From Bacteroidales bacterium UBA1184 (GTDB lineage Bacteria; Bacteroidota; Bacteroidia; Bacteroidales; ML635J-15), in the NCBI GenBank assembly GCA_002310235.1, contig DBYO01000030.1, positions 55,016 through 94,650 on the forward strand: a stretch of DNA of 39,635 nucleotides, in the 5' to 3' direction. The notes beneath the pieces are model-generated. The model searched no databases. It saw nothing but the letters and a program-made list of their open reading frames with translations, and was not told the DNA's origin. The position numbers were made by a program, and so were the translations under genes. Positions 1 to 7,509 of the stretch are shown here, one piece after another. Numbering within the stretch: position 1 is the first letter of the stretch; every line of letters begins with the position of its first letter.

Positions 1-1524
1 GGAAGCGCCATCAACAGCTATCCTGGCACTCCGTCAACTCAGATTACCGAATATGTAATCAAATCAAAGGAAGCAAAGGAAAAAGGTGTTATCGCCAACT
101 GGTGTGCAAACGAAAAGACTGCTCTCGAAGCATCTATCGGCGTAGCATACGCTGGCAAGCGTGCAATGACTTGTATGAAGCACGTTGGTCTCAATGTTTG
201 TGGTGACCCGTTCATGAACGCAGCAATCATCGGAACCAAGGGCGTTCTCGTAGTTGTTGCCGACGACCCGAGCATGTTCTCGTCGCAGGACGAACAGGAC
301 AGCCGTTTCTATGGTCACTGGGCTATGATTCCAATGCTCGAACCGTCGAACCAGCAGGAAGCCTACGATATGGTTTTCTTCGGCTACGAACTTTCCGAAA
401 AGCTCGGAACTCCTGTTCTCTACAGAATTCCTACCCGTCTGGCTCACAGCCGTGCAGGTGTTGAACGTCGCAATCCGTTGCCACAGAACCCGTTGACAGA
501 ACCAGCTGACGCTAGTTCGTTCGTTTTGTTGCCGGCAAATGCAAAGCGCTTGTACAGAAACCTTATCGACAAGCAGCCTTTGTTCACAAAGTCGTCGGAA
601 GAATCTGGTTACAACAAGTATTTCGAAGGAGAAAACAAGAAGCTCGGTATCATCACCAGCGGTATCGCATACAACTACCTGATGGAAAACTTCAAGGACG
701 GAAAATGCCCGTATCCGGTTGTTAAGATTACCCAGTATCCGTTGCCATACAATATGCTCAGCAAGTTGTACGACGAGTGCGACGAAATCCTTGTTCTCGA
801 AGACGGTCAGCCGTTCATCGAGGAGCACATCAAGGGATTCCTCGGCAAGGGCAAGAAGGTTATGGGTCGCTTGGACGAAACTATCCGTCGCGACGGCGAA
901 ATGAACGCTGAAAAGATTGCAGCCGCTCTGAAACTCACACCTGCAAAGGGAATGCCAGTTCCAGAAGTTGTAACCAACCGTCCGCCAGCATTGTGCCAGG
1001 GTTGTCCTCACGTTGACAGCTACACTGCATTGAACGATGTTATGGCTAAGTACCACGGTAAGGTATTCGGCGATATAGGTTGCTACACCTTGGGCTTCAA
1101 TATGAAGGCTATCGATACTACCGTATGTATGGGTGCATCAATCACAATGGCTAAGGGTGCTGCTGAGGCAGGTATCTTCCCGTCGGTTGCTGTTATCGGT
1201 GACGGTACATTCGGTCACAGCGGTATGACAGGTCTTTTGGACTGCGTAAACGAAAAGGCAAACGTTGTCATCATGATTCTCGACAACGACATCACCGCAA
1301 TGACAGGTGGTCAGCCTTCGTCGGCACACTGCAAGATCGCTCAGATATGTATTGGTCTTGGTGTTGAGCCGGAACATATCCGCGAAATCGTTCCGCTGCC
1401 AAAGAACCACGACGAGTTTGTAAAGATTCTCGAAGAGGAAATCAACTACAACGGCGTATCGGTAATCATTCCGCGCAGAACTTGTATTGTTGAACTCAAG
1501 AAGCACATAGGCGAAAAGAAATAA
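1..1524 (+). CDS. iorA: Indolepyruvate:ferredoxin oxidoreductase, alpha subunit (5' end outside window)
   Basis: Catalytic thiamine-diphosphate subunit of the anaerobic enzyme that oxidatively decarboxylates aryl pyruvates (from Trp, Phe, Tyr) to aryl-acetyl-CoA and reduces ferredoxin. The frame is open from base 1, so the N-terminus is missing. The visible part starts in the pyrimidine-binding domain (YPGTPST near the left edge). The later part holds the TPP domain: CQGCPH near base 994, then GDGTFGHS and a downstream LDND, the usual GDG...DN Mg-TPP motif. The protein ends about 15 residues after the last conserved segment (IPRRTC). It has no C-terminal CxxCxxCxxxCP clusters, whereas the long archaeal-type IorA carries a two-cluster ferredoxin domain. 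iorB follows after 25 bases, giving the usual two-subunit operon. Subunit identity is firm; substrate range is inferred from the family. Confidence 0.93.
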   Translation, partial: GSAINSYPGTPSTQITEYVIKSKEAKEKGVIANWCANEKTALEASIGVAYAGKRAMTCMKHVGLNVCGDPFMNAAIIGTKGVLVVVADDPSMFSSQDEQDSRFYGHWAMIPMLEPSNQQEAYDMVFFGYELSEKLGTPVLYRIPTRLAHSRAGVERRNPLPQNPLTEPADASSFVLLPANAKRLYRNLIDKQPLFTKSSEESGYNKYFEGENKKLGIITSGIAYNYLMENFKDGKCPYPVVKITQYPLPYNMLSKLYDECDEILVLEDGQPFIEEHIKGFLGKGKKVMGRLDETIRRDGEMNAEKIAAALKLTPAKGMPVPEVVTNRPPALCQGCPHVDSYTALNDVMAKYHGKVFGDIGCYTLGFNMKAIDTTVCMGASITMAKGAAEAGIFPSVAVIGDGTFGHSGMTGLLDCVNEKANVVIMILDNDITAMTGGQPSSAHCKIAQICIGLGVEPEHIREIVPLPKNHDEFVKILEEEINYNGVSVIIPRRTCIVELKKHIGEKK

Positions 1525-1549
1525 CCTTTTAATAATAGGAGAAATTATC

Positions 1550-2119
1550 ATGAAGAAAGATATAATATTGTGCGGTGTAGGTGGTGACGGTATCGTATCG
1601 GTAGCCAAAATCATCTCTGATGCAGCACTCAACAGAAATTTGTACTTGAAGCAGTCTGAAATCCACGGTATGTCGCAGCGTGGTGGTTCGGTTTTCTCGC
1701 ACTTGCGTATTTCCGACAAGCCTATTTATGCTGACGTTATTCCCGAAGGTCAGGCTGATATTATTTTGTCGAGCGAACCTATGGAATCTTTGCGTTATTT
1801 GCCTTTCCTTGCTGCTGATGGTTGTGTGATCACCAACTCTGAACCTTTCGTTAATATCAAGAACTATCCTGATATGGACAAGGTTATGGCAGAAATCAAG
1901 AAGGTAAAGACAAATGTTGCTTTCAATGCAAACGAAATTGCAAAGAAGGTTAACGCTCGTTCCAACATGGTTCTGCTAGGAGCAACAATCCCATTCCTTG
2001 GATTGGAACTTGCAGAACTCGAAGCATCTATCCAGCGCATTTTCGGTCGCAAGGGCGAAGCTGTTGTAAATTCTAACCTCGCTGCAATACGCGCAGGATA
2101 CGAATTTGCTAAAAAGTAA
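1550..2119 (+). CDS. iorB: Indolepyruvate:ferredoxin oxidoreductase, beta subunit
   Basis: Gamma-domain-type subunit (POR/IOR family, 189 residues, normal length) that pairs with IorA to form the CoA-dependent 2-oxoacid oxidoreductase. The N-terminus has a GVGGDGIV glycine-rich motif. The segment SEIHGMSQRGGSVFSHLRI is the diagnostic IOR/POR-gamma signature. The ATG at 1550 is preceded by a real Shine-Dalgarno (AGGAG at 1537-1541, 8-base spacing), unusual in this window, where most start codons lack one. It lies 25 bases after iorA and before a strong terminator, so it is the last gene of the operon. Confidence 0.95.
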   Translation: MKKDIILCGVGGDGIVSVAKIISDAALNRNLYLKQSEIHGMSQRGGSVFSHLRISDKPIYADVIPEGQADIILSSEPMESLRYLPFLAADGCVITNSEPFVNIKNYPDMDKVMAEIKKVKTNVAFNANEIAKKVNARSNMVLLGATIPFLGLELAELEASIQRIFGRKGEAVVNSNLAAIRAGYEFAKK

Positions 2120-2139
2120 ATGATAGCAGAATATAAATG

Positions 2140-2172
2140 AAAAAAAGCGGAAGTTAATTCCGCTTTTTTTTT
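2140..2172. terminator. Bidirectional intrinsic terminator between iorB and aspS
   Basis: Stem GCGGAA / TTCCGC (2147-2152 / 2158-2163) with a 5-base loop. It is flanked by an A-run on the left and a T-run on the right, so it can stop transcripts from both convergent genes. Confidence 0.9.
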
Positions 2173-2180
2173 CGTTTATG

Positions 2181-3944
2181 CTATTCTGATTTCAAATCGA
2201 GTTTGATTTCCAGTTCTTCGAGTTGTTCCTTAGCTAGTGGGGCAGGAGAGCCGCTCATTACGTCGCGTCCGGAATTGTTCTTCGGGAAGGCGATGAAATC
2301 GCGGATGCTATCGGCTCCAGCAAAGATTGAACACAATCTGTCGAAACCGAATGCAAGACCAGCGTGAGGCGGAGCTCCGTATTCGAATGCGCCCATCAGG
2401 AAGCCGAACTGCTCCTGTGCCTGCTCGTCGGTGAAACCGAGAGTGTGGAACATCTTGTTCTGCAATACTCTGTCGTGGATTCTTATAGAACCTCCACCGA
2501 CTTCGCTGCCGTTCATTACAATGTCGTATGCATTAGCGCGGATTTCGCCCCATTTCGACGGGTCGTCAAGCAGATATTCGTCTTCGGGCTTTGGAGCTGT
2601 AAACGGGTGGTGCATAGCATAGTAGCGCTGAGTTTCGTCGTCCCATTCGAGAAGCGGGAAGTCGATTACCCACAATGGAGCAAACTTCTGTGGATCGCGA
2701 AGTCCGAGCTGGTTACCCATTTCGAGGCGAAGTTCGTTCAGCTGCTTGCGGGTCTTCATTGCAGGACCGCAGAGGATAAGCATAAGGTCGCCGGGCTTTG
2801 CACCGAACTTGTCGGCAAACTTCTTCAGGTCGTCGGCAGTATAGAACTTGTCGGCCGATGACTTGAATGAACCGTCAGCATTGTACTTAATGTAAACCAT
2901 TCCGCCTGCACCAACCTGCGGACGTTTAACGAATTCTGTCAACTGGTCGAGTTGCTTGCGGGTGTATGCGGCACAGCCTTCAGCGTTTATACCGACAACA
3001 AGTTCGGCACCGTCGAACAGACCGAAGCCTTTGCCCTTGGCAACATCGTTGAGTTCAACGAATTTCATTCCGAAACGGATATCTGGTTTGTCGCTGCCGT
3101 AGTATTTCATGGCGTCGTGCCAGGTCATGCGCGGGAACTTGTCGAATTCTATACCTTTTATTTCTTTAAATAGGTGTTTTGCCAATCCTTCGAATGTATT
3201 CAGAACGTCTTCCTGTTCAACAAACGACATTTCGCAGTCGATCTGGGTGAATTCTGGCTGACGGTCGGCGCGAAGGTCCTCGTCGCGGAAGCAGCGTACA
3301 ATCTGGAAGTAGCGGTCGAAACCAGCAACCATTAGAAGTTGCTTGTACTGCTGTGGACTTTGTGGCAGAGCGTAGAATTCGCCTGGGTTCATTCTCGACG
3401 GAACTACGAAGTCGCGAGCACCTTCGGGTGTCGATTTGATAAGGAATGGAGTTTCTATCTCAAGGAAATTCAAGTTGCTGAGGTAGTTGCGAACAAGAAT
3501 TGCCATGTTGTGGCGGAGTTCGAGGTTGCGGCGAACTGGATTTCTGCGAAGGTCGAGGTAGCGGTATTTCATACGGAGATCGTCGCCACCATCACTTTCG
3601 TCTTCAATTGTAAATGGCGGAACCTTGCTGGCATTCAACAGGTTGAATTCAGAAACCTTGATTTCGATTTCGCCTGTTGGCATATTCGGGTTTTTCGATT
3701 CACGTTCTACAACAGTGCCTTTTGCCTGTAAAACGTATTCACGTCCGAACGAACGAGCCTGTTCGATAAGCTTCGGGTCGCTTACGCCATCCTGAAGGAA
3801 AAGCTGAGTGATGCCATATCTGTCGCGGAGGTCAATCCAAATCAGCGCACCTTTGTCGCGTACGCGCTGTACCCAACCGCTCAATGTAACTTCTTGTCCT
3901 GCATTTGCGAGGCGCAATTCCCCGCAGGTATGAGTTCTATACAT
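2181..3944 (-). CDS. aspS: Aspartyl-tRNA synthetase
   Basis: Class II synthetase charging tRNA-Asp in the cytoplasm; 587 residues, normal for the long bacterial type. An N-terminal OB-fold anticodon-binding domain (about 1-105) is followed by the catalytic core. Motif 2 is seen as RCFRDEDLRADRQPEFTQID (about 217-236). The bacterial GAD-type insert lies in the middle, and motif 3 (GLAFGFDRL) is near the C-terminus. I chose the ATG at 3944, which gives the canonical MYRTHTCGEL start. An in-frame ATG at 3998 would add 18 unrelated residues and lies upstream of the promoter element at 3968-3998. Converges on iorB and diverges from the HEAT / kinase operon. Confidence 0.97.
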   Translation of the reverse strand: MYRTHTCGELRLANAGQEVTLSGWVQRVRDKGALIWIDLRDRYGITQLFLQDGVSDPKLIEQARSFGREYVLQAKGTVVERESKNPNMPTGEIEIKVSEFNLLNASKVPPFTIEDESDGGDDLRMKYRYLDLRRNPVRRNLELRHNMAILVRNYLSNLNFLEIETPFLIKSTPEGARDFVVPSRMNPGEFYALPQSPQQYKQLLMVAGFDRYFQIVRCFRDEDLRADRQPEFTQIDCEMSFVEQEDVLNTFEGLAKHLFKEIKGIEFDKFPRMTWHDAMKYYGSDKPDIRFGMKFVELNDVAKGKGFGLFDGAELVVGINAEGCAAYTRKQLDQLTEFVKRPQVGAGGMVYIKYNADGSFKSSADKFYTADDLKKFADKFGAKPGDLMLILCGPAMKTRKQLNELRLEMGNQLGLRDPQKFAPLWVIDFPLLEWDDETQRYYAMHHPFTAPKPEDEYLLDDPSKWGEIRANAYDIVMNGSEVGGGSIRIHDRVLQNKMFHTLGFTDEQAQEQFGFLMGAFEYGAPPHAGLAFGFDRLCSIFAGADSIRDFIAFPKNNSGRDVMSGSPAPLAKEQLEELEIKLDLKSE

Positions 3945-3967
3945 ATATCTATATTTTTTAGTGGGTG

Positions 3968-3998
3968 CAAAATTACAGAATGAAATGAGATATAGCAA
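3968..3998 (-). promoter_or_regulatory. Bacteroidetes-type promoter for aspS
   Basis: On the minus strand, TAATTTTG (3968-3975) matches TAnnTTTG, and TTG (3996-3998) lies 20 bases upstream, the expected -33 spacing. The predicted start site is about 15-18 bases from the aspS ATG. Confidence 0.75.
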
Positions 3999-4109
3999 TA
4001 TTTTTTTGCTAAATATTAGCCGATAGTGATGTAAAATTGGTGTTGATGGCAGATGAAAAAAATACTAAAATAAGTACTATAAAATATAGGATTTGTAGAA
4101 TGTTTTTTG

Positions 4110-4117
4110 TACTTTTG
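4110..4117 (+). promoter_or_regulatory. -7 element for the HEAT / TPR-kinase / regulator operon
   Basis: TACTTTTG matches TAnnTTTG. The predicted start is about 4123, 16 bases before the ATG at 4139. No clear -33 element at the ideal spacing. Confidence 0.6.
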
Positions 4118-4138
4118 CAACTTGAAATTTTTGTAATT

Positions 4139-4675
4139 ATGGCCAATTTATCTATTCTAAACAAGGAACAGAAGCAGATTGTTGCTGGTCTGTATAGTCC
4201 TGATGAAGAGGTCGTTGTGGATACATTATATAGGATTCGTGAGGTTGGCGGTGAGTATTGCATAGCTCCTATGATTGAAGTCTTCTTTACTACTCCTTTC
4301 GCTAATGTGCGTACTGAAATCGGTCGTGTTTTTCTTGATCTTAAGAGTAAGAAGGTTTCGAAGCAGATTCTCGAAAGTCTTGCAGGGTATATGGAGCACG
4401 AACTTATAGGTGAATTTATAACTAACCTGTGGCAGTCGTCGGTTGTGTTTGATGATGTGGTCCCCTTTGTTGAAAAATTTGTTGTTGCCGACGAAATGCT
4501 CGCGTTGGATTGCTTGTCGCTGGTAGAAAATAATTTAGGAAATATAACAGAAGACTCGTTGGCTCGTAGCCGTGAGATAGTAAGGTCCAACTATCAGTCG
4601 TTTGATGGTATGAAAAAACAACTCGCTATGGATTTATTGTCAATTTTGGAAAGTGGTGAGAATTATGAAAAATAA
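4139..4675 (+). CDS. HEAT-repeat-like helical protein upstream of a two-component system
   Basis: Protein of 178 residues with no signal peptide or membrane segment, so probably cytoplasmic. It is mostly amphipathic helices in HEAT-like pairs (for example YSPDEEVVVDTLYRIREVGG and a following PFANVRTEIGRVFLDL segment), suggesting a protein-binding scaffold. The ATG at 4139 was chosen because it lies just after the -7 element at 4110-4117. An earlier in-frame ATG at 4037 would put the promoter inside the gene. Its 3' end overlaps the sensor-kinase gene by 11 bases, so translation is probably coupled and the protein may work with that kinase. No enzymatic motif is visible. Confidence 0.75.
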   Translation: MANLSILNKEQKQIVAGLYSPDEEVVVDTLYRIREVGGEYCIAPMIEVFFTTPFANVRTEIGRVFLDLKSKKVSKQILESLAGYMEHELIGEFITNLWQSSVVFDDVVPFVEKFVVADEMLALDCLSLVENNLGNITEDSLARSREIVRSNYQSFDGMKKQLAMDLLSILESGENYEK

Positions 4676-6467
4676 GTTATTGATATTATTGCTGTCAGGT
4701 GTGATTTTTTCAAACCTGGCATTTTCTGAAGAAAAAATTTCCCCTATTGACAGTTGTTTTGAAGCAGCAAAGCAATATGAAGCTGTTTCGGATTTATATA
4801 ATGCAGCTCTATGTTATTCGGATGGAATAAAGCTTGCCAGAAAAGCAGATTATCCGAAACTCCACGAATTGCTTATTGCATATTGTAGGGCACTGACTTA
4901 TCTGGGCGATTATGCTAGTGCGCTTGCTAATCTTGAAGAAGCTGAACTTCTGGCACCTCCCGATGATGAGTCTTTCCGTGGACGAGTTAAGACTGCATAT
5001 GGTACTATTTATTTTTTCCAGGGAAATTTTGACGAGTCTCTTAAATATTACGAAGAAGCGCTAGTTTGTGCTGAAAATCATGGCAAGTCATCCGCAATAG
5101 CAATTGCTCAGACCAATATTGCATGCGTTTATGGCGAAAAAAAGGAGTATGAACAGGCTGCTGAAATGTTTAAGAAAAGTCTTGAAACCCTAGAAGAAGT
5201 AAAAGACAGTTCGTCCATAGGCGTTACAATTTATAATATTGCACTATGCTATATTGATTTGGAAAAGTACGAGGAGGCTTCTGTATACTTAAAACATGCG
5301 TCGGATGTTGCAAAGAGGTCAAATGTTGAAATATATACGTTATGCTTACAAGGTCTTGCAAAAATAGAAGTCCACAATGGTAACTACGATGAAGCTGAAA
5401 GATTGCTGAATGAGAGTGAGAGAATCGCTGATGAGAATCATTTCCGACAAGCATTGCGAAGCCTTTACAAGGAAAAGAAAACTTTTTATGTGAAACTGGG
5501 CAGGTATCGCGAAGCATACGAATCCTTGTCAAAGTATCAGGAATTTTCGGATTCGTTGTTTTCTGCGGATACAAAGAGTAAACTTAACACGCAGAGGATA
5601 AGGTTTGAATTGAGAGAAAAGGAACTCCAGATTGAGGATCAGAAAAATACCATCGAACAGCAAAGGATGATGAGAATTTTCCTTTTTGTCGTTATTGGTT
5701 TGCTTCTTGTCCTTATTGCTATGATAATAAGAATATGGCATATTCAGCGTGTAAGGAATAAGGAGCTGGTGGAAATTAACAGTACCAAGGACAAGTTCCT
5801 GTCAATAATTTCGCACGACCTTAAGAATCCTGCTATTGCAATCCGCAACGTATTGCAGGTGTTGGCCGACAATTATGAGACTCTGAGCCGAGAGGAAATA
5901 TTAGAACTGGGTATTCAAGTGCTGCAGGCTAGCGAAGAGCAGGTGAAGCTGATTTACGATTTGTTGAACTGGTCGCAGATGGAGGTGGGCCGAATGCCAT
6001 ATAATCCTACCGACTTGAAATTTGTCGAGCTAGTAGATAACGTTGTTCGTCTCAATAAGATGCATGCCGCTAGCAAGGGAATCGATATAAATGTTGAAGT
6101 ACCTGATGATGTTATCGTATATGCTGATAAGAATATGATAGAAACAGTATTGCGTAATCTGTTGTCGAATGCAATAAAGTTCTCGAACGAGAATTCGGAA
6201 ATTAAGATTTCTGTAGCTGATGCCGGTCGCCAATATGTTGTTTCTGTTATGGACAATGGAGTTGGAATCTCAAAAGACCGTCTCAATGGTATTTTTGGCA
6301 TGAATGCAAACAAATCTACCGTTGGAACAAATGGTGAGACAGGAAATGGACTCGGTCTTGCCGTATGCGAGCAGATGGTAAGGAAGAATGGCGGAACGAT
6401 ATCGGTAGAAAGCGAGGTTGGAAAATATACTAAGTTTAATTTTACAATAAAAAAAGCCAATGTCTAA
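4665..6467 (+). CDS. TPR-repeat sensor histidine kinase
   Basis: Membrane histidine kinase of 600 residues. Signal peptide (1-21, ending AFS), then TPR-like helical repeats (about 32-300) that should face the periplasm. A coiled coil (about 303-336), one transmembrane helix (about 338-356) and a cytoplasmic kinase core follow. The phospho-acceptor is His384 in SHDLKNPA; the N box is LLSNAIKFS (around Asn502); G1 is MDNGVGIS (around 530) and G2 is GNGLGL (560-565), so all catalytic boxes are intact. I chose the ATG at 4665, which starts a clean signal peptide. Overlaps the upstream HEAT-like gene by 11 bases and the response-regulator gene by 8. The signal sensed is unknown; TPR ectodomains usually bind peptides or proteins. 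Confidence 0.93.
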   Translation: MKNKLLILLLSGVIFSNLAFSEEKISPIDSCFEAAKQYEAVSDLYNAALCYSDGIKLARKADYPKLHELLIAYCRALTYLGDYASALANLEEAELLAPPDDESFRGRVKTAYGTIYFFQGNFDESLKYYEEALVCAENHGKSSAIAIAQTNIACVYGEKKEYEQAAEMFKKSLETLEEVKDSSSIGVTIYNIALCYIDLEKYEEASVYLKHASDVAKRSNVEIYTLCLQGLAKIEVHNGNYDEAERLLNESERIADENHFRQALRSLYKEKKTFYVKLGRYREAYESLSKYQEFSDSLFSADTKSKLNTQRIRFELREKELQIEDQKNTIEQQRMMRIFLFVVIGLLLVLIAMIIRIWHIQRVRNKELVEINSTKDKFLSIISHDLKNPAIAIRNVLQVLADNYETLSREEILELGIQVLQASEEQVKLIYDLLNWSQMEVGRMPYNPTDLKFVELVDNVVRLNKMHAASKGIDINVEVPDDVIVYADKNMIETVLRNLLSNAIKFSNENSEIKISVADAGRQYVVSVMDNGVGISKDRLNGIFGMNANKSTVGTNGETGNGLGLAVCEQMVRKNGGTISVESEVGKYTKFNFTIKKANV

Positions 6468-7098
6468 AGCACTAAAAATAGCAATCGTTGACGATCATCC
6501 GTTATTCCTCATTGGAACAAGAATGGCGTTGATGCCTTTCTATGAACTTAACAGTATCCGTACATTTTCATCGGGACCTTTGTTTTTCGAGGCATATAAT
6601 GAATTTCAGCCACAGATAGTACTTCTTGACATCTCCATGCCAGAGATGAACGGATTGCAGGTAGCAGAAAAGATCCGTAATGATAATTTGGATTTAAAAA
6701 TATTAATTCTCTCTGCCGAGACCGACGAAGATACCGTAATCAAAGCTATGGAAATCGGAGTAAACGGTTTTATTAGCAAGTCGTCTCTGCCAGAAGAATT
6801 ATATAATGCAATAGAGACTATTCTCGACGGAGCCGATTATTTCGGTACTGATATAGCTAGAATACTTAAGTCTGTGGCTGAGACTAAGAAAGTTCATGAA
6901 GAATTATTCTCTTCGCGTGAACTTGAGATTATAAGGTATTGTGCCGACGGTCTTATGAGCAAGGAAATCGCTGAAAAATTATGCATTAGCGCAAGAACTG
7001 TAGAAGGTCATAAGCTTAATATTTTTAGAAAAATGGGTATCACCAATACTGCTGAATTGATTAAATATTCGGTGCGTAACGGAATTGTAAAATTATAG
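6460..7098 (+). CDS. NarL/FixJ-family response regulator with LuxR-type HTH
   Basis: DNA-binding response regulator, 212 residues. The receiver domain (about 6-122) has the acidic pair Asp11-Asp12, phospho-acceptor Asp57 (LLDISMP) and conserved Lys107 (GFISKSS). The C-terminal LuxR/GerE helix-turn-helix (about 151-209) contains SRELEIIRYCADGLMSKEIA and ISARTVEGHKLNIF. It overlaps the TPR kinase gene by 8 bases and is almost certainly its cognate regulator. Targets are unknown; an inverted repeat 80 bases downstream (7178-7199) is one possible binding site. Confidence 0.95.
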   Translation: MSKALKIAIVDDHPLFLIGTRMALMPFYELNSIRTFSSGPLFFEAYNEFQPQIVLLDISMPEMNGLQVAEKIRNDNLDLKILILSAETDEDTVIKAMEIGVNGFISKSSLPEELYNAIETILDGADYFGTDIARILKSVAETKKVHEELFSSRELEIIRYCADGLMSKEIAEKLCISARTVEGHKLNIFRKMGITNTAELIKYSVRNGIVKL

Positions 7099-7100
7099 TG

Positions 7101-7131
7101 TTCAACAAGCTGCGTAATATTACTTGTTGAA
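7101..7131 (+). terminator. Possible weak terminator hairpin after the response regulator
   Basis: Nine-base perfect arms TTCAACAAG / CTTGTTGAA with a 13-base loop begin 2 bases after the stop codon. The following bases are only moderately T-rich, so function as an intrinsic terminator is uncertain. Confidence 0.45.
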
Positions 7132-7177
7132 ATGTTCTTTATCTTGTTAATTACGTTTGCTGTATGAGCAAGCGATT

Positions 7178-7199
7178 TGTAGGTGTCCCTAATCCTACA
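7178..7199. promoter_or_regulatory. Inverted repeat TGTAGG-N10-CCTACA
   Basis: Six-base perfect arms with a 10-base spacer that contains a further CCTA. It is not followed by a T-run, so it looks more like a protein-binding site than a terminator. It lies between the LuxR-type regulator gene and the candidate small RNA. Confidence 0.35.
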
Positions 7200-7317
7200 T
7201 TCAAATGTATGTATTATATCTCAGATAAGTTTATGAAAATCAATATATAATACATTATTTTATTAAAAGTGTTTAGTTTGCGTATAATTACGTATCTTCC
7301 ATATCGACAGAAAGACA

Positions 7318-7417
7318 TACTTTTGTAACGCATGAGGTTAAAATAAAGTAACAAAAAATTGGCAATTACAAAAATATGCTGGAAGGTTTTATTAGGGTTG
7401 TTCTTCCAGCATTTTTT
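7318..7417 (+). ncRNA. Candidate small RNA (promoter element 7318-7325, terminator 7376-7417)
   Basis: TACTTTTG at 7318-7325 is a perfect TAnnTTTG element with no gene downstream on this strand. About 50 bases later comes a strong intrinsic terminator: 10-base perfect stem ATGCTGGAAG / CTTCCAGCAT (7376-7385 / 7403-7412) followed by T residues. The implied transcript runs from about 7331 to 7417, roughly 85 nt. The only start codon inside it (7332) opens a four-codon frame. No match to a known RNA family recognised; the -33 element is weak. Confidence 0.5.
7376..7417 (+). terminator. Intrinsic terminator of the candidate small RNA
   Basis: Perfect 10-base stem, 17-base loop, then a T-run on the plus strand. 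It lies about 280 bases past the response-regulator stop, far for that gene's own terminator. Confidence 0.8.
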
Positions 7418-7439
7418 GTGTTTATACACCAGACAAAAA

Positions 7440-7465
7440 TAAACGCTCTCCGAAGAGAGCGTTTA
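7440..7465 (-). terminator. hisS terminator with UUCG tetraloop
   Basis: Perfect 11-base stem TAAACGCTCTC / GAGAGCGTTTA. Read on the minus strand, the loop is C(UUCG)G, the very stable tetraloop, followed by TATTTTTG. It lies 45 bases beyond the hisS stop. Confidence 0.9.
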
Positions 7466-7509
7466 TAATAATGCCGGCTTTATTTTACCCCTCAGAATTG
7501 CTTCCGACA

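Larger units (their letters stand above)
7099..7509. other. 411-base gene-free stretch between the response regulator and hisS
   Basis: No convincing reading frame. Left to right it holds a weak hairpin (7101-7131), a TGTAGG/CCTACA inverted repeat (7178-7199), an AT-rich stretch, a candidate small RNA with its own promoter element and terminator (7318-7417), and the hisS terminator (7440-7465). Confidence 0.8.

Noticed and set aside
64..1056. 330-codon open frame antisense to iorA
   Set aside because: Mirrors the codon pattern of the real gene, has no promoter or start context, and no recognisable protein features. Same for the other long shadows inside aspS, rel, trkA, xseA and gpmI.
3994..4010. 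AGCAA...TTGCT hairpin between aspS and the HEAT gene
   Set aside because: Five-base arms in AT-rich DNA; overlaps the aspS -33 element and needs no separate explanation.
4037..4138. Upstream ATG extension of the HEAT-like gene
   Set aside because: Would place the -7 element inside the coding region; the residues are unlike the rest of the protein.
7332..7346. Four-codon frame (MRLK) as a leader peptide
   Set aside because: Too short and no regulated gene follows; more likely accidental within the candidate RNA.
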